A DNA stretch of 64,000 bases from positions 49,599 through 113,598 of the forward strand of contig MNCI01007580.1 in NCBI GenBank assembly GCA_015680685.1, in the 5' to 3' direction. Of this stretch, positions 39,301 through 51,300 are shown one piece after another. The position numbers and the translations under genes are program-made. How positions within the stretch are numbered: the stretch's first letter is position 1; every line of letters starts with the position of its first letter. This stretch comes from Gnetum montanum (taxonomy: Eukaryota; Streptophyta; Gnetopsida; Gnetales; Gnetaceae). The notes below the pieces were generated by a model. The model was given only the letters and a program-made list of their open reading frames with translations, searched no databases and had not been told where the DNA came from.

Positions 39301-42300
39301 AAGTGAGTTCCATTATCAAAAATTAATGCCTGTGGCACACCAAACCTATTTACAACATTTTGTTGTACAAACCGAGTAGTAGTAGAAGATGTACAGTTGG
39401 TGACGGCTGTTGCTTATGCCCATTTTGTACAATAGTCAATAGCAACTATGATGTACACCTTTCCATTTGACATGGTCATGATGGGACCCATGAAATCAAT
39501 GCCCCAGATGTCAAAGGGTTTTAGTAGTTGGATCCATTGTTGAGGTTCCTCCATTTGAGTAGTCATTCCACCATCTTGTTGGCAACGTTCACAAGAGTGG
39601 ACATATTGATGAGCATCCCTGAAAATTGTTGGCCAATAGTACCCTGCCATCAGGATTTTAATGGTCGTGTGTCTCCCAGCATAGTGGCCCCTACAAGGAC
39701 CTTCATGGGCATCTTGGAGAATGCACAGTTGATAAGCATCAAAGACACACCAATGAACTAGGCCATTGACACACACCTTGTAGAGGTGTTTGTTGATCTC
39801 CATGAAGCGTTTCACCTAGTGAAGAAACTGTTGTTTCTTCCGATGGTCCAACTCTTGTGGCATCTCTTGGGTGAGAAGATAGGTGAGAATGCCATCATAC
39901 CATTTAGGCTCACTGGGCAATTGTTCAATTATAGCTCTAGCAAAGAGGAGTTTGTCAGGAAATATATAAGATAGTGGGGTTTTCTCCTCTTTGTTGTCCT
40001 ATCATAAATGAGACAAGTGGTTAATGACCACATTCTCAGTGCCCTTTTGATCTACCATTGTAAGATTGAATTCCTGTAAGATCATTAGCCACTGTATGAC
40101 ATGGGGGCTCACCATTGGTTTGTTCATCAGGAAGCGAATGACATTGTGGTCTATGTGCACAAACACTTTGTATTCAAACACACAGTGCTTGAACTTCTGT
40201 AGAGCAAACACCACTACCATCAGTTCTTTTTCTGTAATGGTGTAGTTCAATTGTGCACCCACAATACTTTGACTAGTGCAGTGGATGTAATATGGATGTT
40301 TCTTGTCATCCATCTGTGTAAACGCAGCTCCCAAGGCATAGTTTGATGCATCTTTCATGACATGAAATGGTCTAGACCAATCGGGTGCTTGTAGAATTGG
40401 AGTTTCTACAAGTTTCTCTTTCAGTTGTTGGAATGCTTTTTCACATTCCGCGGTCCAAACAAATGAAGCATCTTTCTTTGTCAGCTCCAACAATGGTTTT
40501 GTGATCTTAGAGAAATTCTCTATGAATCGTTGGTAGTAGCTAGTATGTCCAAGGAATGACCAAACATCTTTTACAGTTTCTGGTTGGTGGCTTATTCCTT
40601 GAATGACCCTTATTTTTTTTGGGGTTGACTTCAATTCTTGCTTGTGATATTTTGTGCCCTAATACAATGCCTTCTTGGACCATTAGGTGGCTCTTTTGCC
40701 AGTTGAGCCTGAGGTTTGTCTTGACACATTGTTTCAGTATTTGCTCAAGATGGTCTAAGGCTTGCTCAAATGTAGCTCCATAAGTGGAGAAATCATCCAT
40801 GAAGACTTCCACATCACTACCAATTTGTTGTTGAAAAATGCTTAGGACCAGGTGTTGGAATGTAGTAGGGGCATTGCACAGATCAAAAGGCATCTTGCGA
40901 TATGCAAAAGTCTCCCAGGGACTTGTGAATGTTGTTTTGGCTTGGTCCTCTGGTGCGATCTAGATTTGGTTATAGCCACTATAACCATCCAGAAAACTGT
41001 AGTAGCAATGCTAGGATATTGTGTCTAATACCTGATCAACGAATGACAACAAAAAGTGGTCCTTGAATGTTGCCATATTCAATAGTCGAAAATCATTGTA
41101 GACCTACCACTTGCCACCTTTTTATGGCACAATCATGAGTGAACTAACCCACTCACTATCCGCAATGGGATAAATGAACCCTGCCTTGAGGAGTTGTTCA
41201 ATTTCCTCCTTGACGATCTGCTTCAATTTGGGGTTCAATTGTCTTTGTGGCTGCCTCTTTGGCTTCATGGTTAGATCAGTGGAGATATGATGCTGACATA
41301 TCCTAGGATCAATCCTTGTGAGTTTAGGATATGACTAGGCAAAGGTTGTTGACCAACCATTTTGGAACCACGTTTAAGAGCATCTTTTTCTATTTTGGAG
41401 CAAGATTGGCATTGATTATGATCAGCTTTCCATTTTTCAAGAACACATATTCCATGGTGGCCAATACAGGTTTTAGTTCAAGGGGCTCTTGTTTGAAATT
41501 TTTAGGAATTTCCAACTCTTCTCAGTAGGTATCATCGTTTGCATCATCAGAAAGTTGGTGATAAACTTGCTCTAGTTCATTCATGTTTGCGACATACGCA
41601 CATGTGAGGCTCTTAGTAGGTTCCATGCAAAGTGTGCTGCTCTCAGAATCAGTGGTCAGCCACTAGGTGCCCTCTTGTTTTGTGGCTGCTGCATACAAAC
41701 ACTTTTGAATTTCTGCTTCTAGTGCACACTGCTTGCATGCAGAGATGGATGCTCATTTGATTGTTCAAAGTTTCTGCACACAATTTCTCCCTGTGTTATT
41801 GTACGCGATGCATGGAACACGCTTCTTCTCAATCTTCCCAAATGCTTTTTCTTTAGATATTTCTAGAGAAAGATCTTTGATGCTCATTCTTGTATCAGTG
41901 GTGCTTAGCCATGCCCTTCCCATGATAATTGGGAAGTCCCCTTTGCAATTCTTCATCTTGATCACTAGGAAATCACTAGGTAGGTTCCTTGCAATATACA
42001 TCTTATGAAAAACTAGGTTGACACTGGAACCTGAGTTGAGAAGAGCTTTGCATGGTTTATTCCCAGCAATCTGCAAATAAATAAGAGGACTTCTAAGATC
42101 TGCTAACTTCATGGGAAAGTTTCTAGCATGGATCTAATCAAATATGGTGTGAGTAAGCATCACAGTATGGATCCTGGGTGGTGTTTGGTTTGAAAGGGAC
42201 TCGAAGAAATTTGATATAGAGGAAGATGGAGGAACAAGGTTGTCAACCGCAAGTGTATTTGAGGGCTTAGGTAGACTGCATGGTCGAAAGAAAGGTTTTT

Positions 42301-45300
42301 TCTTTGATCGAGTATTTGAACCACTTGGTTGATGAACCGGTTGTAGATTAATGGCCCTAGTAGTGTTGCGTTGTTGCAGTTGAGTTGGGAGTTCACCCTA
42401 TATAGGTGGAGTAGGTGGTAGTTGTGTAGATGGAGGAAGATGTGCAGGAACAGGAGAAGGATAAGTGTAAGAGGTGCTATCCCTTCTTGCATGTGGAGAA
42501 TGAGTTCAATAATAATTAGAAGGGTGGTAGTGAGATTGAAAAGTAGAAACATGACTGGAGGAGTCACGTGGAGACAGGGGTTGTTGAACGTAATACTCAT
42601 ATGGATTAGGTTGTCGGTAAGGGTATTGCTGCATTGGTGGTGCCAGTGCCCATAACTGTGGTTGCTACCATTGTTGATATTGCTCATATGGTTGCGGTAG
42701 AATTTCACTTGGATAAAACTATTGTTGTTGGTGGAACTACTTAGCCTTACCTTGAGGATAAGGCAATTGTTTGGGTGTTTGCCTTTGTGCTAGTTGTGGA
42801 TTCAAGGCATGCACCTCAAATTCCTATAAGTGTGACAAAATAGGACACCATCCTTTAGGATGTTCATAATGGTAGATGTCACACCCACCCATCATCAGTT
42901 GATTCGCTTCTTGCAACTTCCTCTATTGCAACAATCTTGCCCTTACCTCTTTGATAGGCATATTCAGCTTCCTTGTGCCTCCTGCGCTCATGATTACTAC
43001 ATTGTTTTTTGGACTCTTCAACAATTTTTAGGATAGCTTGAAATCTACTATCCATGGAGTCCTATAATTGATCAACCTTGGCTGTAATTTTAGATTGAAA
43101 TTTTTGAAGCGACAAGGCTTTCCTATTCACCACCTCATCAAGTGCTAATTCTTTCTCATTATCACAAAATTGAACCTCTCGCTTGCACATGGAAGGATCA
43201 CGATTATACTTTTTTACACTTGCCGTTTTCTTAATTCACCTTCCTCCTTAGTTACTTGCTCAATTAATCTTTGGATCTAACGGGCACTTAATTCTAACAA
43301 TCGCCCTTGGGCATAGATGCCAAGGGTTCTCCTCGTTTCAGATCAAAGCCTGTCTATAATGTGGCGAAGTTGATCTAATTGAGAATAACCATGGCCAAAA
43401 CATTTATGCATTAAGGAATAGTATCGGCCGATGGCAACATTCAAGGGTTTGTGTGTTCCTTGTTTCCATCCTTGGATCTACCTTCTCAAGTTGGATACTC
43501 TGGAGTATGTTTAATATTTGTCATTGAATAATTCAAGCATTGTACTCCATCGTCTGATAAATTCTAGTTCTAAAGACCGGTACCAATTCTCTACTTCTTT
43601 AATAAGTGTCCTTGGGAGCAACTTACGTTTTTGCCATTCATTTTCTATATTTCGCAAGGCACATGCATCTTGGAAAGCTTGGAGATGGTTCTGCGGATTC
43701 GAGTTATATCCCCCTTCAAACTGAGGGATATTGTTCATGTCTAGCCTTTTGATCCGATTGTCATTTACATGCCTTGTTAGAATTTGTATTGCCTCTGTGA
43801 TGTTTAGCGTACTCCGGGTAGCAAGCAAAGGCTCATCGAAGCCTGGATTATGATGCCTATGATACCCTCTACTACCCCTTTGTTCATGGTGACGGGTCTC
43901 TCTTAAATGCCCGTGCCCTTGATCTTGGCTTGCCTGACAGTCCCTTCGATCATTTAGGTCCCGTCAATCACCTCCATCACAGTCATGCACCCTGTAGTTG
44001 TGATCAGAGCAAAAAGAAGATGATGATGATGATGAAGGTGAAGAGGAGGGAGGACTAGCACCATCATAGTGCCTGCTACGACCTTCTCGGTGATCACAAC
44101 CATGATCACGATCTTGTTTCTTGTCCACATCCCTACCCTGACTTGCCTCTTTGGATCCTTCTTTGTCGTTGGATTCATTCTTACTAGAACCCGGATTGTG
44201 AATTGTGGACTGCAAGTTTTGGTTTTGACCTTCTTCACTGAAGTCAAAGAGAGGAATGGGGAATCATTGAATCCTTTTCCCTTCGGAGATTTATGACGAT
44301 GTTCTAATTGTCAATCCCTTAGACGTTGTGCCTCAGTGGGATGATAATCCTTGGCATCACCACATACTTAGCATGAAGTCCTTGGAGACCCCATCATATA
44401 AGCATTTGTTGGAGCATTGCAGGAAGGGATCGATTGGGCAGCAACAAAATGTTGCCCTCCATGTCACGCCACCACAGTTGTTCATCCTGGTGTAGGATGA
44501 AGGTGAAATTTGGTACATACTTATCAGGATGAGCATATACCAGTCGGTATTGTTGAGGCACCAATTGATGTACTTCGTCAGACTTGGGTAGAGAATTGCT
44601 CCTGTGAGAAGAAGACATTTTATGTTAGGAAATAAAAATCATAGTGTGTTTCTGAATATTGTTGTAGTAATCTTAAGATGTGATACGACTTTAAGGTTCG
44701 TTCCAACAATTTGAATAATTTTCACTACATCCTAAATAGCGTACGTAACAACTAAAAGGTCCTCGGCAACGGTGCCAATGATGAGTGGCAAGGTACCCCT
44801 ACGCCCAACCATATGAATCACAAGCGTTCCACGGACCTTAAGTTCTTGAGTACACTAGTTCTAAGATGTGAAATCTAATCGGAACAATCGTCGTCTTCTC
44901 AGTTCCACTCACGAAGTACAAGTATATGGTTAAGTGCAACTAAGGTATATGATTTTTATCACTTTGTATTTTATAAATTTAATTGCCTAGACAAGAATGA
45001 AAGGTAGAGGAATGTAATAACTAATTAACCTTATGCCTAGCTAGCCTAACACAAGTACCTGTTCCCACTCCCCTAACACATCTTGAACGCAAGTAGCGTT
45101 GCTGGGTTACCAAACGTTAAGTGTTTCTGGGTTACTAAGTGCTACATGTATGCTCGAAGTGGTCGTGATTGTGTTCATTAACAATTGAAAATTAGTTGCT
45201 TAATGAAAATGCATTTAAAGTGAAGTGCATGAATAATAAATGCATTAAAGGAAATATATTCTCAGTGTGCAAGGATTATCAAAAGGGCTCTTCTTTATTC

Positions 45301-48300
45301 TCGTCACACTGTTGTGCTTAGGTACATTAGTGCTCGAATAAAGGTTTGTACACACTCAGACTCCTATTGCAGGCACTCAAGAAATATTCTAACTTTGGAG
45401 AAAACAAATTGCAAGAGCTTCACTATGCTATCACAAAGACTATATGAAAATCGTGAGCCCAAGCGTTATATTTATAGCCCAACATATACCCTGCGATATT
45501 AGATATTCGACATTGCGTCTTAGGCTCCGACATCAGGTATTTGATATCGACGCTCCGATATTAGAGTAGATCAAAACATGATTCATCATATACCCACAAC
45601 TGAATGAAAACTTGTCCTCAAGTGAAGAAAAGGAGAAACAAGTTCCTTAGAAAATATTGAGAAAGTATGGGATTGTTGACTGATATGTAACTTGACTCAC
45701 ATGGAACAAACAAATTCTAAGTGCCCGAGTGGACGAATTACAATCTTTTACAAAATTGGATGTTCATGACAAGAGAAGAGAACACCTTGGACAAAACTAG
45801 CATCCAACTCCTCTGGTAGTTGAAGAGCGAGAGAGAAGATTCAATGATCATGAATAGTCCTTATCACATGGTGTTGCTACTCATCCATTGGTGAAGACAA
45901 TCTCACTTCTAGTTTGTGCTTCCCACTACAGTCACAACAAAATCATGGATTAGTGTGCAATATGTAACATATAGCTTTGAAGTTCCTTGTCTCGTTGATG
46001 GTTACACTTGGCTAGGTTGTGATTGTGATGAATAGATTTAGTTAATAGTGTTAGTAGGAAGGTTGATAAATAGGGTAAAATGGATAAGCGGTCCATTAAA
46101 TTTGAAAAAGTTCAAATGTCAAGAAATGCTTGAAGAGGGTTTAAGAATTCACAATAGTAACTATAAAAGGTTTCACTGAAAAACATTGTGAAGATGTGGA
46201 CAATTGGATGTCATTGATGAGATAAACAAAAGGATTTGATTGTAAGAGTGTCTAAGGATAAAGAACTTAACTAACCCAACCAAAAGATATGTGGGTCCTC
46301 CCCAAAGCAGGCACATGCCTTTTATTGCCCTTGCATAACTTCAAATCGAGGAGTTTGTGGGCTCCATGGATAATTAATGGTTATGGAAAGTTAAATACAA
46401 AAACCCAGAAGAAACTACCTAAGAATTTGACACATCAAACCAGGACATCGAACAAGAACATGAAACTCGTAGTGAGGAGAGATATGGAAAGCATAGGTGG
46501 AAAAAAGAGAGAGTGGAATGGAGTTCGTTCCCGATTAAGGTCACATGAAGTCCCTTGTGAATTTTATGGTTAAATGACTTGATAAGATCCATCCTTAGTC
46601 CATATCAAAACCAACCACAGTTAGTGACTTTGCATTGCCATTCTAAGACTAGTCCACCCCCCTGAAACACAAGAGTACTTCCATAGAACAACCACCATTT
46701 CTTATTAGAGAAGAAAAGAGAAGTAGGAAGTGAGGAAGGGCCTTAGTTAGAGGAGACCTTCAGGGATGGGTAACATGTCTTTCTAGTCCCATAACCAGTG
46801 CTTGTAGCCCTTGTATTTTGTCTAAGGGGTGTGCTTTGAATTCCTATTGTTTTTTTTTAATGAAAACCACACTATGCAAAGACTTATTCAACTTCTTTTT
46901 ATTGGTTGACACGGAATGGTAAGAAATCTATGAAAAAACACATGCACCTAAGCAAGCAGAAAAGCACAAAGAATACTGAATCCTCTTAAAATCACACCCT
47001 ATTCAAACCTTGAATCCTTTCCACATCTAAAAGCTACCAAAGTCACAAATTCACTATAGTTTTATTAATGAAAAAGGGATTGCACATTTCGAGAACAAGG
47101 AAAACCATAGAGTTTTGTGGATTGGTGGATGTTGTGTACTCACTACTTATTGCATGAAAAAGAAACTATGTCCTAATTATCCGTAACAAAATTCAAAGCT
47201 AGAATTCAAACACCAACAATCAAATAATTGAATAGTACATACCACCATCAAGCAACGAAGTACCACTGTGCCTGGCACTTATCAACAAGAAGTTAGAAAA
47301 ACGCACCAGAATAAAGAAAAATATAAAATATAAAAGAAAGTGTAAAATATTCAAGAAATAGCAAATGTACTAACGATGGTGTAAAACAAAAATTAGAAAA
47401 GATTAATAACATGAAAACAAGAAGATGTAAAATAAAGAATGTGTAAAACAAAAAAGGGTGAAAAACTGAGAAGTCGCTTATATAGTTAGCATGGATGGCC
47501 ATCTTGGCATGCCCATTGGTGAGTATTCTTGCCTATCACATGGGCGACCCTGGTTTGATCCTGAACAACGGTGCTAATGATGAGCAATGAGGTATCCTTA
47601 GGCCCAACCATATGAATCACAAGCATTCACACGTGATCTGTTCAAATTTCGTAGACGTTAAGTTCTTAAGTACACTGGTTCTAAGACGTGAAATCTAATT
47701 AGAACGATCGTTGTCTTCTTAGTTCCACTTGTAAAGTACAAGTATATGGTTAAGTGCAATCGAGGTATATGATTTTTATCACTTTGTATTTTATAAATTT
47801 AATTGCCTAGATAAGAATGAAAGGTAGAGAAATGTAATATCTAATTAACCTACTGCCTAGCTAGCTTAACACAAGTACCCATTCCCATTCCCCAAACACA
47901 TCCTGAATGAAGGTAGGTTTGATGGGTTACCAAACGTTAAGCATTTCTGGGTTACCAAGTGCTACACATATGCTTGATGTGGCCGTGATTGTGTTTATTA
48001 ACAACTGGAAATTAACTGCTTAATGAAAATGCATTTAAAGTAAAGTGCATGAATAATAAATGCATTAAAGGTAACATTAATCTATTCTCAGTGCTTCAAG
48101 AATTATCACAAGGGCTTGTCTTTATTCTCGTCACATTGCTGTGCTCAGGTACATCAGTGCTGGAATAAAGGTCTGTACACACTCAAACTCTTGTTGCGGG
48201 CACTCAGAAAATATTTTAACTTTGGAGAAAACAAACTGCAAGAGCTTCACTATGCTATCACAAAAACTATATAAAAATCATAAGCCCAAGTGCTATATTT

Positions 48301-51300
48301 GTAGGCTGGCATATATCCCGCAATATCACGTCTTAGGCTCCAACATCGGGTATCTGATATCGAGGCTCCGATATCGGAGCAGATAAAAACATGATTCATC
48401 AAAACCTTTACTTGAAACATAGTAATTACAATACTTAAACCTGTGCATTCAATTAGGACAGTTTGTCTAATTTGTTAATGACTATCTTAGAACATAGTTG
48501 TTAACCATAGAATTGAAGGTGTATACCTATTTTTTAATCAGAGGCAACATGAATGCCACTGAAATGGAAATAACTATGAGAAAAGAAACCGCAGATCAGA
48601 AACCATTTTCATGAAGGAAAACTTAAATGAAAGTGTTTCCAATTTCTTACCAATCTGTGCAAACAGTTAGTCAGTCCAATTTGATTAACCCTGGTTGCAA
48701 TAAATACAAGTCTACTCAAGGTTGCTTCAAGTTATCTTGAAATCTACTCAAGCTATCTTTAAGTCATCTCCCACAATAATCGTCCAGGATTCTATTTTTA
48801 ACAAGTATTAGTATTAAGCCCAGTTTACGGCCCTTCAAACCAAATTTAGAAGCCAATGCTAAAATGGTTAGAAAACTAGATAAATTAACTAAAAAGGTAG
48901 AATGGGGAAAAAGACTTGTTTGCTTTTACATAAATTAAAAGTGCTAGGTTTCAGAACATAATTTTGCCCTAGAAGGAAAAGACATTATGCATTTGTGAGG
49001 AATTCTGCAACAAGAACATACTCCAGAAACTATTTATAAAACTGCTGGTTAAGCCCTTTAAACATGAAAGAGTCTCTTGTTTCGTTATGAATTATTTGCA
49101 GGAAACCTGAAAATGAATAGATACATTTTATTTAATTTGCAGCTATTACAGAAGCAGAAGATGCTCTGTCTTTCTACAAGTCTTTGACCACAAATAGAGG
49201 ATCTAAGCCAATATGGGCTGTTGCAGAGAACTACAGATTTGAGCCAGCCCTTTTAGAGGTTCAGCTATTTGCATCCATTTATAGCTCAATTTACTTCATT
49301 TTTTATATTAATCTGCATTGTTTGTGATTTTCATGTAGCATTTGGAATCAAGTTATATGTTATCATCCTATTTTCAGGCAGCAAGGTTGGTTAAAGAAGT
49401 GGGTAAAATGATGAATGTTCAAGTTACTGCTGAGGCACCAATGAATAGTTCAAATCCTTACTTTTCAAGTGACTGGAGAAGGAAATTTAATGTGAGTAAA
49501 TTTGTGACTATATGACTTAAAAATAATGTATGAGTTGTTTATAAGAATTACTATTTTCAACTGGTATGGAAGTTAGACAGGTAAATATAACATGCAAAGT
49601 CAGGCTCTATGTTTTTATGTAGTGCTCATATGCTCTAAACAGTCATTATCATCATCATGGTTCCTGTATCCCAACTTTATCTAGATAGACTAAGGCTCAC
49701 AACCTTGAAATTGGATTTGTGACTTCTACAATCATGAGCCACATGCTCTAACTAAGTGAACTATGCCTCCCTGATACTTATATTCTCTAAGCAGTAACTT
49801 CCACTTCCTCATTCCTTTGTCCAAATCAGCTCGGCCATATCCTATCTAATTGGGGTTCATCTTTCAAGGCAAAATCTGCCGTCTCTTTGCAATGTGTTAA
49901 CAATTACATACAAGGCCAAAACGACTTTCCGCGTGTCTTCTTCTCTAGTGCTCTTCTACATCAACTTTATCATCTGACTTCTTAACTTTTTTTTTCTCAA
50001 TATTTTTTGTCCTGTATTTCCTATACTTATGTGTGGAAGGTTGATGTTTCCTGCGCTTCTAATTAAAGGGTGTTGGGTGAGGTGACATTAAGTTGTTGGC
50101 AGCGGTAAATAAGACAAATGTAAGCAAATTTTTGATAGCAGTAAATAAAACTACTATAAGCAAGTGGCTGAAAGCTGTAACTTTGTAAATACCTTATCTA
50201 TAAAGATGTGGGTGTAAGTGAAGAAAAGATGAATAACATTTCAACAATTGTTTCCCTCTCTTCATTATGTAACCACTTCGTCTGTGCTAGCTCTCATTTT
50301 CCCTTTAGTTACTACTTTTTCAATTGCATTTTGTATTGGAGCAAGTTCTGAATCTTGTGTGTGTGTGCAATATAGGTGTTGAGGAAGCCACACATAGCTC
50401 AGTGATGAGTTGAAATTTAAGGTGGTCAGTATGATGAAGGCCCATCTTGAGGCTTATCATGACAAAGCTTTCCTTGTCAGCCCATGAACAAGAAATTTAA
50501 GGTGGACAGTATGATGGAGGCCTATCATGAGGCCCTTCAAGACAAAGGTGCTAGCTGGGGTAGTGCAGGCAAGCTGGGAGGTTGACAGGAGGCAGTGTGA
50601 GCAAGCTGCAAGGATCAGCAGGGGCCACCTCAAGCAAGCTAAGAGGATTAGCAAGGGGCAGCACAGGCAAGTTGGGAGGACTACTAGGGGGTAGCGCAAG
50701 CAAGCCAGGAGGACCAGTAGGGGGCAGTGCATGCAAGCCAGGAGCATCAGTAGGGGGCAGTGAACACAAGCTGGGAAGACCAGTAACGGTGGCGCAAGCA
50801 AGCTGGAAGGACTGACAGAGACAGATGTGGCAGGCTATAGAGATAGGCCAAGATGCAGGAGAAATTCAGTTGAAAACACAGTAAAAAGGAGAAGAAGTTA
50901 ATCTCAGATGATGTGGGCAAGAAGGGAGGAAGTAAATAAAATGGATACTGCACTCCATACTCATGACCATGGTTTTGGGTGGTGGATGATGCAGTGGTTT
51001 CCATCATCTTGGCACCAGAGTAAGTGGAAAGGCTTGACTTCTAGAATAGAAGCAAGGGGGAGGAGAAAAATAGGAGGGTATTAATGCAAATGATAAAGGA
51101 AGTGAAAGTGAGTTGAAGCTGAAGGTTTATTCATGCAAGAATAAAGCCATCATGCATACCTTACTTGATCAAGAGTTATCGTTAGATTCAATTCCAGTTG
51201 GAATGAAACTTGCAGGTTGCAAGTGGGGTTTTATTGTAAAGCACAAAGCTGATGGGAGTATTGAAAGATTCAAGGCCTGGCTGGTTGCAAAAGGCTACAC

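Larger units (their letters stand above)
35823..48401 (-). mobile_element. Tandem Athila-like gypsy array C: LTR-internal-LTR-deleted internal-LTR
   Basis: Three LTRs (35823-36645, 44779-45588, 47578-48401) enclose one full-length internal region and one with gag-pol deleted. A single 5-bp target duplication, aaacc, flanks the whole array (35818-35822 and 48402-48406). In the first unit gag, protease, RT, RNase H and integrase are in gypsy order on the minus strand, antisense to the host gene. All ORFs have stops. The second unit keeps only the 3' non-coding region joined to a tRNA-Asp sequence. Confidence 0.9.
29482..49142 (+). other. Intron 4, 19.7 kb, filled with retroelements
   Basis: Runs from donor gtaagt to acceptor atttgcag. 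Contains a copia-type LTR element (from 29818), a LINE fragment (32640-33830), fragment D (34006-35560) and the tandem gypsy array (35823-48401). Ordinary intron sequence resumes at 48402 and continues to 49142. Confidence 0.85.

Noticed and set aside
47518-47576. Functional tRNA-Asp gene
   Set aside because: The 5' third, including half of the acceptor stem and most of the D arm, is missing, the T-stem is mutated and the anticodon is altered; CCA-like bases are encoded and joined to an LTR.
50457-50801. Proline- or leucine-rich ORFs near the copia element
   Set aside because: Produced by the 39-bp minisatellite; no homology and open in several frames.
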